Below, piece by piece: positions 54,071 to 63,516 of a DNA stretch of 64,000 nucleotides. The translations under genes were made by a program, and so were the position numbers. The notes under the pieces were generated by a model, which saw only the letters and a list, made by a program, of their open reading frames with translations, was not told the DNA's origin and did not search any database. This stretch comes from Cernens ardua (GTDB taxonomy: Bacteria > Pseudomonadota > Gammaproteobacteria > Pseudomonadales > Halomonadaceae): the NCBI RefSeq assembly GCF_051251085.1, contig NZ_JBPCZH010000005.1:174356-238355 (forward strand), given 5' to 3'. Numbering within the stretch: position 1 is the stretch's first letter; each line of letters opens with the position of its first letter.

Positions 54071-54871
54071 ATGCAACCCATGGTGGAATTTGCGCTGCGC
54101 GCCTTGCGTACCGCTCAGGAAAATTTTTTCCGTATTCATGACAGAATTGATATCGCTCGTGAAGATCACCTGATCGACACACTGCTTGAAGATACCGCAC
54201 GTTACTGCGAACAGGATATTGTTCGTCAGTTTGCCCGTGGTTATCCGGAACATGGTATCTCTGGTCGCTATGTGCCTTCTGTACCGGGTAAAGGTGAAGG
54301 CAAGGATTATCAGTGGCATATCGAACTTCTGCATGGGTATTCCAATCTAGCCGCCGGCTCAAATGCCTGGGCTATGTCGCTGGTATGTCTGTATCAGGGG
54401 CGTCCGGAGCATGCTGTCATGATTTCCCCTTTTGCAGAAGATGAATACGTTGCGAGTCGTGGCCGTGGGCTGCAATTCAATCAGCGTCGCGTACGTGTGC
54501 CTACTGTCACGGCAGTGAGTGGTTCACGTGTTGCGTTGGGGCTTCCCGATCGTTGGATGCGTGCCCGTCATCAGGACACTTATCTGAAGCTGGTCGAGGC
54601 ACTGGCAGCAGATGTTGATGTCTTGCGTGCAAGTGGTTGTTCTTTGCTGGATTTGACCGAGCTTGCCATTGGTCAGGTGGATGTGGCTTTTGCGCTTGGC
54701 CTGGATGAGCATGATTTGAACGTGGCTTCCCTTTTCCTGAAAGAGAGTGGTGCGCTTGTAGGGCAGCCGGATGGTTCCCCCCAGGTAGGTATTGAGCAAC
54801 CACTCATGGCCTGTGGTCAACGCTTGTTCAAGCCTTTATTACAACGTGTCGCGCCTGCGCTTCGTGGCTGA
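54071..54871 (+). CDS. suhB: SuhB (inositol monophosphatase fold) with an eroded catalytic site
   Basis: A 266-residue SuhB by length, place beside secDF-trmJ and features such as GRPEHAVMISPFAEDEYVAS and the C-terminal QVDVAFALGLDEHDL. SuhB binds NusA and takes part in rRNA antitermination; its phosphatase activity needs Mg2+. Here the Mg2+ motifs are changed: EESG is HGISG (about 61-65), the DPLDGTTN signature is ELLHGYSN (85-92), and the VTNVD region is LIDTL. Only the later Asp (D215 in HDLNVAS, for WDxAAG) remains. It is likely a non-enzymatic transcription factor. Confidence 0.9.
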   Translation: MQPMVEFALRALRTAQENFFRIHDRIDIAREDHLIDTLLEDTARYCEQDIVRQFARGYPEHGISGRYVPSVPGKGEGKDYQWHIELLHGYSNLAAGSNAWAMSLVCLYQGRPEHAVMISPFAEDEYVASRGRGLQFNQRRVRVPTVTAVSGSRVALGLPDRWMRARHQDTYLKLVEALAADVDVLRASGCSLLDLTELAIGQVDVAFALGLDEHDLNVASLFLKESGALVGQPDGSPQVGIEQPLMACGQRLFKPLLQRVAPALRG

Positions 54872-54945
54872 TAAAAGTGATATCACTTTTCATATTGGCC
54901 TGATGGTTTATTTCGAGCAGTAGAACACGCTGTTGGATAACCAAT

Positions 54946-54982
54946 AAAAAACCTGACGCTCAACTAAGCGTCAGGTTTTTTT
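54946..54982. terminator. Bidirectional terminator between suhB and secF
   Basis: AAAAACCTGACGCT (54947-54960) pairs with AGCGTCAGGTTTTT (54967-54980) around a 6-nt loop, with T tracts on both strands. It serves suhB (+) and secF (-). Confidence 0.93.
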
Positions 54983-55131
54983 ATGCTTGCTTTTCGAAAT
55001 ATTCTGCTGACAAGGTCAATCGAAAGTCCTGTATTCACCTCTTCAACAAATATTTCCTGCTTCATCAGATCCCACCCCATTCATTCATGCCGCCTCGTCA
55101 AGGCATCGTTGAATGGGGTGGTGTCTGCTTG

Positions 55132-56037
55132 CTAGGGCATGTCATCTTCCAGTGCTTTACGGCGTGCCGGAATCAGGTCTTCACGTTTCAGGTGAAGCAG
55201 CAATAGGAGGGCCGCTGCCACATAAATGGAAGAGAAGGTTCCCAGCACAACTCCCAGCAATAGTGCCAATGCGAAGTTGTGGATCATGCTGCCGCCCATG
55301 ATGTACAACGCGACCAATACCATAAGGGTGGTACCCGAGGTAGCAACGGTACGTGCCAGGGTTTGGTTGATTGCATCGTTGCACAGTCGGGCAATATCCG
55401 AGCTGCGGGATTTTCGAATGTTTTCACGAATCCTGTCATAGACCACGATCGTGTCATTCAGTGAATACCCCAGTACCGCCAACACGGCTGCCATGGTCGT
55501 CAGATCAAACTCAATACTAAAGAGTGAGAAGATACCTACCACGATCAATACGTCGTGGAGGAGGGCAACGATTGCCCCGACCGCGAACTTGATCTGGAAA
55601 CGTATCGCCAGATAGATCGTGATACCGATAATGGCGATCAGCAGGCCAAGGCCACCCTGATTACTGAGCTGCTGGCCGACCTGAGCCCCTACATATTCGG
55701 AACGTACCAGCTCGGCATGCTCCCCATCCGCCGTCAGCGTAGAAAGCACTTCCTGCCCCAGGGTATTGGAGAAGTTGTGCTGAATGCGGATCAGAAGGTC
55801 GCGCTGGTCACCGAATGTCTGTACGACCACATTCCGGTAGTGCGCATCGGCAAGGGCCTGACGAATATGATCCAGGCTAGGTGCCTTGTCATAGCGAATT
55901 TCGATTTGCGTACCGCCGGTAAAGTCCAACCCCAGGTTCAGATGTTTTACGGCTAATGAGCCAATGGAAATCAACGCCAACACAATCGAGACGATATATG
56001 CGATGTGGCGTTTGCCCATGAAGTCTATAAGTTTCAT
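55132..56037 (-). CDS. secF: Protein translocase subunit SecF
   Basis: Membrane subunit of SecDF, which uses proton motive force to pull proteins out of the Sec channel. It has 301 residues and six predicted spans. First span HIAYIVSIVLALISIGSLA, then GLDFTGGTQIEIRYD (conserved periplasmic start), and SLNDTIVVYDRIREN in the fourth span region. AAGGA lies 9 nt before ATG 56037. It follows secD by 10 nt. Confidence 0.97.
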   Translation of the reverse strand: MKLIDFMGKRHIAYIVSIVLALISIGSLAVKHLNLGLDFTGGTQIEIRYDKAPSLDHIRQALADAHYRNVVVQTFGDQRDLLIRIQHNFSNTLGQEVLSTLTADGEHAELVRSEYVGAQVGQQLSNQGGLGLLIAIIGITIYLAIRFQIKFAVGAIVALLHDVLIVVGIFSLFSIEFDLTTMAAVLAVLGYSLNDTIVVYDRIRENIRKSRSSDIARLCNDAINQTLARTVATSGTTLMVLVALYIMGGSMIHNFALALLLGVVLGTFSSIYVAAALLLLLHLKREDLIPARRKALEDDMP

Positions 56038-56047
56038 CGCGTCGTCC

Positions 56048-57892
56048 TTAAATCCAGAGTTTCTTCAGCGAACGACCGCCGAAGAGGAGATTGGTCATGG
56101 CACGGCTCACACTGGTCGCCGTGAATACCGAGGTGACAATCCCGATGGAAAGTGTGACAGCAAAGCCCTGAATGGTCCCTGTACCGATGCAGAACAGGAT
56201 AATCCCGACCAGCAGGGTAGTGAGCTGCGAATCAATAATTGACGTAAAGGCACGCTCATAACCGGCATGAATAGCCTGCTGAATGCTTAGCCCTGTGCGC
56301 ATCTCTTCCCGAATACGTTCGAAAATCAATACGTTGCCATCCACGGCCATTGCCAGCGTCAGCACAATACCGGCGATACCGGGAAGTGTCAGTGTCGCGC
56401 CGAGCACTGACATCAGCGCCAGCATCAGGATCAGGTTAACAAACAGGGCAACGGTCGCAATAACACCGAACAGGCGATAGCGAATGATCATGAACGCAAC
56501 CAACAGTATCAGAGCCACAATAACGGAATGAATACCGCTATCAATATTGGCCTGACCAAGGCTTGGGCCGATGGTCCGCTCTTCGGCAAAGTAGATCGGC
56601 GCTGCCAGAGACCCGGAGCGAAGCAGAAGTGCCAACTGCTGTGCTTCGTTGGCTGAAGAAAGCCCCGTGATCTGGAATTGGCTACCGAAGACACCCTGAA
56701 TGGTCGCCATACTGATAATGCTACGTACCGCATGGGTTTCACGCGGTGAATCTTCGGATTGGCCCGGTTTTAACGGATCGACCTGATGCTCCACATAGAC
56801 GACCGCCATGGGCTGACCAATATTGGCCTGGGTGATGCGGTTCATGATGGCACCGCCGGTACCGTCAAGATTGATATTGACATCAGGCTGGCCGTTCTGG
56901 GTAAACCCGGCACTGGCATTGGAGACGTGGTCACCCGTCAGGATAACCTCTTTCAGCACAGCACCCTGCTGGGTGGAATCGCTACGGTAGGGAATCGCTT
57001 CCTGATCATTGGCGGGGGTGCTGGGCCCAGCGCCCAAACGGAACTCAAGGTTTGCCGTAGAGCCAACGATACGTTTGGCTGCGGCCGTATCCTGAATGCC
57101 CGGTAATTCGACCACAATACTATTGGTACCCTGACGCTGAACCAATGGCTCGGAAACACCGATCTGGTTCACGCGATTCCGCAACGTGCTCATGTTCTGG
57201 TTGACGGCGTAGTCTTCCAGATCCGTGATCGCCTGTTGTGTCATCGTCATGGTCAGAATGGCTGCACGCCCCTGTTGCTGAGACGAGAAAGTGAAACCTG
57301 AGAACTGGCCCTGAATCATCTTCTGCGCGCGCTGCAGATCATCCGTGCTGGCAAATGTATAGAGGATCTGATGCCCGTCTACCTGATTGTTACGGTAGCG
57401 GATATTGGAAGAGCGCAGCGACTGGGCGATGGCACTGGAGGTACTGTTCAACCGTTGTTGAATGGCACCGTGCATGTCGACAGCCAGAAGGAAGTGAATA
57501 CCCCCGCGGAGGTCAAGACCCAGCTTCATCGGGCCGGCACGAAGGGAGCGCAACCAGCCCGGGGTATTATCAGCGAGGTTGAGCGCAGTGGTATAGCCAC
57601 TTCCCAGCGCACTGGCGATCGTATCACGTGCCAGTAACTGCTGATTGATGTTGGACAGGCGAACCAGTCCGGTTCCATCCTGCTCCAGTGAGCTGCGCAG
57701 CACATTGATATGTGCTTGATTGAGCGAGTCCACAGCGCGTGTCAGATCATCCTGACTCACGGTTTGCCCATGATTGCGGCTGATCTGAACAGCTGGCTGC
57801 TCGGGGTAAAGGTTGGGCAGCGCATAAATGGCGCCAACGATAATCAGCAGAAGTATCAGTAAATACTTCCATAGAGGATAGCGATTCAGCAT
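56048..57892 (-). CDS. secD: Protein translocase subunit SecD
   Basis: The larger SecDF subunit, 614 residues. First span LWKYLLILLLIIVGAIYALP, then a periplasmic domain of about 420 residues (P1 head and base) with LGLDLRGGIHFLLAVD. C-terminal five spans include AMAVDGNVLIFERIREEM. Follows yajC and precedes secF, the standard operon yajC-secD-secF. Confidence 0.97.
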   Translation of the reverse strand: MLNRYPLWKYLLILLLIIVGAIYALPNLYPEQPAVQISRNHGQTVSQDDLTRAVDSLNQAHINVLRSSLEQDGTGLVRLSNINQQLLARDTIASALGSGYTTALNLADNTPGWLRSLRAGPMKLGLDLRGGIHFLLAVDMHGAIQQRLNSTSSAIAQSLRSSNIRYRNNQVDGHQILYTFASTDDLQRAQKMIQGQFSGFTFSSQQQGRAAILTMTMTQQAITDLEDYAVNQNMSTLRNRVNQIGVSEPLVQRQGTNSIVVELPGIQDTAAAKRIVGSTANLEFRLGAGPSTPANDQEAIPYRSDSTQQGAVLKEVILTGDHVSNASAGFTQNGQPDVNINLDGTGGAIMNRITQANIGQPMAVVYVEHQVDPLKPGQSEDSPRETHAVRSIISMATIQGVFGSQFQITGLSSANEAQQLALLLRSGSLAAPIYFAEERTIGPSLGQANIDSGIHSVIVALILLVAFMIIRYRLFGVIATVALFVNLILMLALMSVLGATLTLPGIAGIVLTLAMAVDGNVLIFERIREEMRTGLSIQQAIHAGYERAFTSIIDSQLTTLLVGIILFCIGTGTIQGFAVTLSIGIVTSVFTATSVSRAMTNLLFGGRSLKKLWI

Positions 57893-58024
57893 CGAGGCGA
57901 GGTCCTGGTTGCTGATAATAATGATCAGGGCTACGACGATTTAAGCGCGAGTGCGCTTAATGGCAGTAAAACCCCGCGTCTAAAGGGAAACCGGGCAGAT
58001 TACACTGCCCGTTCCACACTCATG

Positions 58025-58357
58025 TCAAATGGATTTGAGCGTATTCTTGGGCAGGACAGTTGCCACGGCGCTTTTCTGAACATTGACTTCAGTGCCCGGT
58101 GCAATTTCCAGCACGATGAATTCGTCACCGACCTTGGTGACTCGTCCAGCCAATCCACCACCGACCACGACTTCATCACCTTTTGACAACTCGGTGACCA
58201 ATTGGCGATGAGCCTTGGCGCGTTTGGCCTGCGGGCGCCATAGCAGGAAGTAAAAAATGACGGCGAAGGCCACAATCATCAGGATCTGAGGTAGTGCGCC
58301 ACTTGAAGCAATACTACCTTCGGCAGCGTATGCCGGAGAGATCAAAAGGTTGAGCAT
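58025..58357 (-). CDS. yajC: Sec translocon accessory subunit YajC
   Basis: A 110-residue membrane protein with one N-terminal span (LPQILMIVAFAVIFYFLLW, about 23-41) preceded by a signal-like segment and followed by RPQAKRAKAHRQLVTELSKG, the YajC signature. It associates with SecDF. GAGGAT lies before ATG 58357. First gene of yajC-secD-secF. Confidence 0.95.
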   Translation of the reverse strand: MLNLLISPAYAAEGSIASSGALPQILMIVAFAVIFYFLLWRPQAKRAKAHRQLVTELSKGDEVVVGGGLAGRVTKVGDEFIVLEIAPGTEVNVQKSAVATVLPKNTLKSI

Positions 58358-58569
58358 GGTGTATCCTCTAAAGAGTATGACGTATAAGTATCAATGTTTG
58401 AGTTACGGGAGACCCGGACAGTAATTCAATATTCAACCGATTCCAATGCCAGCGCAGCGCCTTGGACCTGGAACCGTAATACCCGCTATCGTGACAGGCG
58501 ATGCTAAAATTTATCTTAATTTATACTCGCCCCTCATGATGATATCAGTGCGTACATCGTACATAAGGG

Positions 58570-59700
58570 TTAGCTAACGGGCTCGCCTTCCAGCGGAGGC
58601 ACCGACATATTACGCCGTGCATAGAAATCATCAACGAAATCCGCCAATTTACCTTCTTCGATGGCCCCGCGCAAACCGCTCATCAAGCGTTGATAGTGAC
58701 GCAGATTATGGATGGTGTTGAGCTCAGCGCCCAGCATTTCACCACAACGATCCAAATGATGAAGATAGCCACGGGTAAAATTGCGGCAAGTATAACAGTC
58801 GCAATCGGCTTCCAGTGGCTCGGTAGAATAGCGATGTGATGCATTCCTGATACGCACAACGCCATCCATGGTAAAAAGATGGCCGTTACGTGCATTTCGT
58901 GTGGGCATCACACAGTCGAACATATCCACACCACGGCGGACACCTTCCACCAGATCCTCGGGCTTGCCGACTCCCATGAGGTAACGTGGTTTTTCCTCCG
59001 GCATCAACGTGGGAAGATAGTCCAGTACCTTGAACATTTCCTCTTTGGGTTCACCGACCGATAGACCTCCAATCGCCAGACCGTCAAAATCGAGGGCGTT
59101 AAGCCCTTCAAGTGAGCGTTCACGCAGGTCACGGTACATGCCGCCCTGAATGATGCCGAAGAGTGCTGAAGGGGAGTCACCATGGGCGTCTTTTGAGCGT
59201 TTGGCCCAGCGCAGGGATAGTTCCATGGAACGCTCGGCTTCGTCATGTGTTGCAGGGTAAGGGGTACATTCGTCGAAGATCATGATGACATCCGAGCCCA
59301 ATGAGCGCTGGACGGCCATGGACTCTTCCGGCCCCATGAAGATTTTCGATCCATCTACTGGTGAACGGAAATGGACACCCTTCTCGGTAATCTTGCGCAT
59401 TTCGCCCAGTGAAAAGACCTGAAAACCACCTGAGTCTGTCAGAATAGGGTGATCCCATTGCGCAAAATCATGCAGATCACCATGCGCTTCGATAACGTCC
59501 GTCCCCGGGCGCAACCAAAGGTGAAAGGTATTGCCCAGGATGATTTGAGCTCCAATATCCTTTAGATCCCGTGGAGTCATTCCCTTAACGGTACCGTAAG
59601 TGCCCACCGGCATAAAGGCAGGTGTTTCTACTACTCCCCGTGGGAAGTGCAGGCGGCCTCGACGTGCACGACCATCTGTATTAATACGCTCGAAGCGCAT
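58570..59700 (-). CDS. tgt: tRNA-guanine transglycosylase
   Basis: Exchanges guanine for preQ1 at position 34 of tRNAs in queuosine synthesis. From ATG 59700 it has 376 residues. Motifs: TPAFMPVGTYGTVKGMTP, TDSGGFQVFSLG (catalytic Asp), GIIQGGMYRDLRERS, and the zinc site with CDCYTC plus a later His. An ATG at 59718 adds 6 residues. Pairs with queA in the same direction. Confidence 0.97.
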   Translation of the reverse strand: MRFERINTDGRARRGRLHFPRGVVETPAFMPVGTYGTVKGMTPRDLKDIGAQIILGNTFHLWLRPGTDVIEAHGDLHDFAQWDHPILTDSGGFQVFSLGEMRKITEKGVHFRSPVDGSKIFMGPEESMAVQRSLGSDVIMIFDECTPYPATHDEAERSMELSLRWAKRSKDAHGDSPSALFGIIQGGMYRDLRERSLEGLNALDFDGLAIGGLSVGEPKEEMFKVLDYLPTLMPEEKPRYLMGVGKPEDLVEGVRRGVDMFDCVMPTRNARNGHLFTMDGVVRIRNASHRYSTEPLEADCDCYTCRNFTRGYLHHLDRCGEMLGAELNTIHNLRHYQRLMSGLRGAIEEGKLADFVDDFYARRNMSVPPLEGEPVS

Positions 59701-59949
59701 GAAGCATTCGGATCTCATAGGTTACTCTGAACTTGGATTACTCTGAAGCAAAGCCCGTTTCCTGCTCGGCTTAATAGCCAATGTTGAGCCTGATAAAAGT
59801 TGTGCGGAGAGCCTCGGTGGGCATCATGCCGGAACTCGAGGCCAATCCATTGTTTGATACGTTGACGGTGGCTGGCCTAACGCAATATAAACAAGGGCCC
59901 GGCTGCTACTCACAACGCCTTCTTCACTGTAACTCGCGGCAATCGTGAG

Positions 59950-61041
59950 TTATTCAGCTGTATTGACCGTTTTGTTTTCCCTTGCTGTGATCGAATCAAC
60001 CCAGGGATCGGGTGCGTGCCGGCGCGTCAGATACATGGCATCGCCATAACTGAAAAATGCATATCGCTCCTCGATGGCCCGTTGATAAGCCTTGAGCGTA
60101 GTATCAAATCCGGCAAATGAGCATACCAGCATCAATAATGTTGATTCAGGTAGATGAAAGTTGGTGACCAACGCATCTACGCATTTCCATTGGTAGCCCG
60201 GGCGGATAAAAATGTCGGTCTCACCGGTGAAGGGCATCAGCTTGTCGTGCTCTGTTGCCGTTTCAAGGCAACGAACGCTCGTTGTTCCCACGGCTATAAC
60301 CTTTTTACCCTGTTCATGGGCACGATTCACCTTTTCGCAGGCTTCCTGTTCCACCTGAAGCCACTCTTTATGCATGTGGTGCTCTTCCACATTATCAACA
60401 CGCACGGGTTGGAAAGTCCCTGCCCCCACATGCAATGTGACGAAGGCAATTTCAACACCCTTGGCGCGAATGGCCTCCATCATGGGCTCGTCGAAATGCA
60501 GGCCTGCGGTTGGTGCTGCGACCGCCCCCTTGTTGCGTGCATAAACCGTTTGGTAACGTTCGCGGTCTGCATCTTCGTCCGGCCGTTCCATATAGGGGGG
60601 GAGGGGCATATGACCATGCTGCTCGAGGATATCGAGCAGGGAAGATTCCCCATGAAAGCGGAGTACAAACAAGGCATCTTCACGTCCTTCGACCGTGACA
60701 TGCGTATCACCTTCGAAGATCAGCTCGGTACCCGGCTTGGGAGCCTTGCTGGAACGTATATGTGCCAATGCCCGATGTTCGTCCAGGGGGCGTTCCAGCA
60801 GCATTTCCACACGTCCACCCGAGGCTTTGTGCCCAAACATACGGGCAGGCACAACACGTGTGTCATTGAAAACCATAACGTCGCCATTGTTCAGTTCTTC
60901 CAATAGGTTGGAAAAACGTTCGTCAACAAGGGCGCCGCTATCACCATCCACACGTAGCAGACGGCAATCTGTCCGTGACTCGGAGGGATAACGTGCAATC
61001 AGCTCGTCAGGAAGGTCGAAGGTGAAATCGGACAGTTGCAT
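59950..61041 (-). CDS. queA: S-adenosylmethionine:tRNA ribosyltransferase-isomerase QueA
   Basis: Adds the epoxy-cyclopentane ring to preQ1 in tRNA for queuosine. It has 363 residues: MQLSDFTFDLPDELIARYPS at the start, VMVFNDTRVVPARMFGHK, GAVAAPTAGLHFDEPMM, VTLHVGAGTFQPVRVDN, and FHLPESTLLMLVCSFAG near the end. First gene of queA-tgt; 231 bp separates the two. Confidence 0.97.
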   Translation of the reverse strand: MQLSDFTFDLPDELIARYPSESRTDCRLLRVDGDSGALVDERFSNLLEELNNGDVMVFNDTRVVPARMFGHKASGGRVEMLLERPLDEHRALAHIRSSKAPKPGTELIFEGDTHVTVEGREDALFVLRFHGESSLLDILEQHGHMPLPPYMERPDEDADRERYQTVYARNKGAVAAPTAGLHFDEPMMEAIRAKGVEIAFVTLHVGAGTFQPVRVDNVEEHHMHKEWLQVEQEACEKVNRAHEQGKKVIAVGTTSVRCLETATEHDKLMPFTGETDIFIRPGYQWKCVDALVTNFHLPESTLLMLVCSFAGFDTTLKAYQRAIEERYAFFSYGDAMYLTRRHAPDPWVDSITARENKTVNTAE

Positions 61042-61396
61042 TATATAAGGCTATTCGTGAAAGGGCGCATTCAGGTCAGGGCCAACATTCTGTTTTGCTC
61101 AGGCATATATTTGTGTACATGCATTTCCGTATCTATATTTTTCATGCAGGCATTTCTCATTCATACATGTCGTTATGAGATGCATCCTGACCTGTGTTAT
61201 CTGTCTACAGGTTTGGGAGAATGCGTGGAAATGCAGCCGGTACTCAATTGATAGAGCATTTCCAGCCAATCGAGAGTTACCAACAATACCTTTGCAGCAC
61301 CATGTTTATAAAAAGTGGGGCATATAATAACGAATTCCTTGCAGGAAGTCATTGACGCGAAAGGGATGATCCGTATAATGGCCCTCGCTCTTGTGA
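61042..61396. other. Region between queA and tRNA-Leu
   Basis: 355 bp with no gene. It holds the promoters of queA (-) and of the tRNA (+). Confidence 0.5.
61352..61379 (+). promoter_or_regulatory. Strong sigma-70 promoter of tRNA-Leu
   Basis: TTGACG (61352-61357) and TATAAT (61374-61379) are spaced 16 nt apart. A GC-rich discriminator (GGCCCTCGC) follows, typical of stringently controlled stable RNA promoters. The tRNA begins 18 nt after the -10 box. Confidence 0.88.
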
Positions 61397-61510
<114 letters not shown>

Positions 61511-62521
61511 TTATCTACCCTTGGTTGCTGTTTGGTTGCTGAATAGGCTTGGCAGAGCCTTTTGTACAGCGTCCAATCTCTCATCAAACAAGTGGGTATA
61601 TCGACTTGTAACTGCTAAGCTCGAATGACCCAATATATCCCTCACTGTTGTTAAGCTTTCTCCAGATTGTGCTAGCATCGAAGCATATGAATGCCGCAAG
61701 TCATGAAAATGGAGGTGAGGCATGCCTGCTTTTTCCCGCGCTTTATCAAATCCCCAACGCAGCTTATCCCTTGTCGTTTGGAATGGCAGTTCCATTAGCC
61801 AAGGCATTGCGTCATCGGGAACAGGTATGGCTCTCATACGACCATTCTTCGTTTGATCTGGACGAAGCACAATTCGACCCGGTGAGATGTTGCTTTTCTC
61901 AAGTTTTAATAGCTCACCCTGGCGTAACCCTGTTATAGCAGCAAGTCCTGTTATTGTGCGTTCAATGGCGTAATAATCGTCGAAGCACTCAAGCAGTCTC
62001 GCAATTTCTGCGATTGTAAGATACACATGTCGCTCATTCTTAGGATTACGCTTCCGTATCTTTCCATCCAATGGCTTGTCTAGCCACTCCCATTCAATGT
62101 ATGCCAAGCTCAATACGCGCTTTACAACTTGCAGTCTGTTATTGACAGTGGATTCAGATAAACCAGCCTTACGCATGTCTCTTGCCATTTCTCTGGCTTT
62201 ATCAACACATCCTTGGTCAAGCATTACCTTGTCGCCCATATACTCGCATGCAAGGCGAATGTGCTTTATTTGGCTGGACACGTCGTATTCATCTATCCAC
62301 CTCGCAACGCCATCGAAAAACGTATGCTTCTTTTTTCTTCCCATGACGTCGCCGTTGAACTTGGCATCATTGATTTCCGTTAAGCGCTTCGCCGCGTATT
62401 CCCGCGCCTGCTTCTCTCCCTCTCAATCGCCCCCAAACGATTTGCAATATCGCTTGCCGTTATATGTTTCTCTGACGACCCACTTCTTTCGGTCGCTCCT
62501 GTATGAGACTGTGACTCCCAT
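61511..62521 (-). pseudogene. Tyrosine-type phage integrase interrupted by an in-frame UGA
   Basis: From ATG 62521 the frame reads an arm-binding-like N-terminus (MGVTVSYRSDRKKWVVRETY…KSFGGD) to a TGA at 62423-62425, then continues in the same frame (EGEKQAREYAAKRLTEINDA) through the full SAM-like and catalytic domains to 61511. All six active-site residues are present after ATG 62344: Arg141, Lys166, His214, Arg217, His240 and Tyr249 (numbered from 62344). The UGA removes codon 33. A shortened 277-residue product from 62344 could be made by re-initiation, but it would lack the N-terminal domain. Read-through is another possibility. Confidence 0.85.
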
Positions 62522-62703
62522 TTTATGGTCCTTTTTTCTGGACCGCGCCTGCGTTGATCAATATATCTCTGAACATCTGATGGCTCAAAGCCAATTCGGC
62601 GCGGTGATATCTGAACAAATCCAATAAGATGACGGTTGGCATATACCCATTTGTCCGACATGCTTATTTCATCGGCAACTTCCTTTACCGTCATGAGTGC
62701 CAT
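62380..62703 (-). CDS. Excisionase-like (AlpA/MerR-type) DNA-binding protein
   Basis: From ATG 62703 (TGGAGGAAAT upstream) it has 107 residues. The N-terminal half (MALMTVKEVADEISMSDKWV then RRIGFEPSDVQRYIDQRR) is a winged helix-turn-helix like AlpA and phage Xis proteins, which direct excision. The C-terminal 45 residues overlap the integrase N-terminus in another frame. The TGA in the integrase frame leaves this frame open. Confidence 0.75.
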   Translation of the reverse strand: MALMTVKEVADEISMSDKWVYANRHLIGFVQISPRRIGFEPSDVQRYIDQRRRGPEKRTIKWESQSHTGATERSGSSEKHITASDIANRLGAIERERSRRGNTRRSA

Positions 62704-62718
62704 ATTTCCTCCAGGCAA

Positions 62719-62743
62719 TAAAAAAGACGCTCTAGGCGTCCTG
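62719..62743 (-). terminator. Terminator upstream of the excisionase
   Basis: On the minus strand GACGC-CTAGA-GCGTC is followed by TTTTTT (62725-62720). It lies after the small gene ending at 62797 and just before the excisionase ribosome-binding site, so it separates or attenuates the two transcription units. Confidence 0.8.
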
Positions 62744-62753
62744 TTCATCTATC

Positions 62754-62767
62754 CGGAATTTCCGGAA
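62754..62767. promoter_or_regulatory. Perfect palindrome CCGGAATTTCCGG
   Basis: CCGGAATTTCCGG (62754-62766) is a near-perfect palindrome between the small gene and the excisionase terminator. It resembles a repressor or Xis operator, but no protein is known to bind it. Confidence 0.35.
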
Positions 62768-62796
62768 GGTTCAGCTGTCAAGGATTACTTGATAGT

Positions 62797-63018
62797 TCAT
62801 TTATCAATCAGTTCAAGATATCTCAGCGTCTCTCTAAGCTCATTCTCGTCATCAGTGGCTCTTTCAAGAAGCCTAGCCTTTTTTTCTAGCTTATTGATGC
62901 GATCATGAAACAGATTAAGCAACATACAGCATTCATTTGCGCCCATGATGTGACCGTCTCTGTGCATGATACGTGCTGATCGTCTTCCGCAAGTTACTAA
63001 AGAATATTTATCTGGCAT
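62797..63018 (-). CDS. Small phage protein of unknown function
   Basis: 73 residues from ATG 63018, which overlaps the preceding TGA by one base (TGATG) and has GGAGGG seven nt upstream. The C-terminal half (LFHDRINKLEKKARLLERAT) is predicted coiled coil. Two Cys lie near 25-30. No recognised domain. Confidence 0.7.
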   Translation of the reverse strand: MPDKYSLVTCGRRSARIMHRDGHIMGANECCMLLNLFHDRINKLEKKARLLERATDDENELRETLRYLELIDK

Positions 63019-63176
63019 CACACCCTCCGATTCCATTTAACTCGAGCATCATCAATGCTCACGAATGAGCGCATTTCTGCTCGACAGTCCAGGCAGCGAA
63101 TACAATAGGCAAGAGAAGTTGTGGCATTGGATATGTCTACGCTTCCGCAGTGGGCGCAGGGTTTAAGTTCTGTCAT
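63018..63176 (-). CDS. Lar-like zinc-ribbon protein (restriction alleviation family)
   Basis: A 52-residue protein below common ORF cut-offs. MTELKPCAHCGSVDIS begins with a CxxC pair, and CIRCLDC gives a second pair plus a third Cys, as in Lar/zinc-ribbon proteins, which in phages reduce host type I restriction. The end is a VKWNRRV tail. AGAGGA lies 7 nt before ATG 63176. The stop overlaps the next start (TGATG), indicating coupling. Confidence 0.75.
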   Translation of the reverse strand: MTELKPCAHCGSVDISNATTSLAYCIRCLDCRAEMRSFVSIDDARVKWNRRV

Positions 63177-63195
63177 ATCAAATCCTCTTCACCAT

Positions 63196-63516
63196 TCAAT
63201 TAAGAACATCCGGTCTTCCGTTTTGTTTTATGAAGTCAGCCATAATATCGAGATAATCACCGCGACCAGCAAAATAACAAAGGTCTTTTGCTGTGCTCGA
63301 AATATCTTCTACGTAGAGCCTTCCTAGTTGTAATATTGATTGTTCATTTTGATCGATAAAGCCAAAACCACCACAAGTTTCACAAGTCCGCTCGTGGCCA
63401 CAACACGTGCATTCATATTCTCCAAGGCCCGCGCAGTCTTCACACTCTTGCTCTTCCTCGTCAATCAGTGATTCGGGCTGCCTATCTTTCCAATGACAAA
63501 ACGTCTCGAATATCAT
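63196..63516 (-). CDS. Small protein with DnaJ-like zinc-finger motif
   Basis: 106 residues from the third of three consecutive ATGs (63516), which has AGGAG six nt before it. The centre has CEDCAGLGEYECTCCGHERT and CETCGGFGF, that is CxxCxGxG repeats like the DnaJ zinc-binding domain. The C-terminal half is helical and acidic. It probably binds zinc; role unknown. It overlaps the upstream small gene by 35 bp. Confidence 0.72.
   Translation of the reverse strand: MIFETFCHWKDRQPESLIDEEEQECEDCAGLGEYECTCCGHERTCETCGGFGFIDQNEQSILQLGRLYVEDISSTAKDLCYFAGRGDYLDIMADFIKQNGRPDVLN

Noticed and set aside
62704..62748. Longer excisionase start at 62748
   Set aside because: The extra 15 codons run through a terminator hairpin; the start at 62703 has a near-perfect Shine-Dalgarno.
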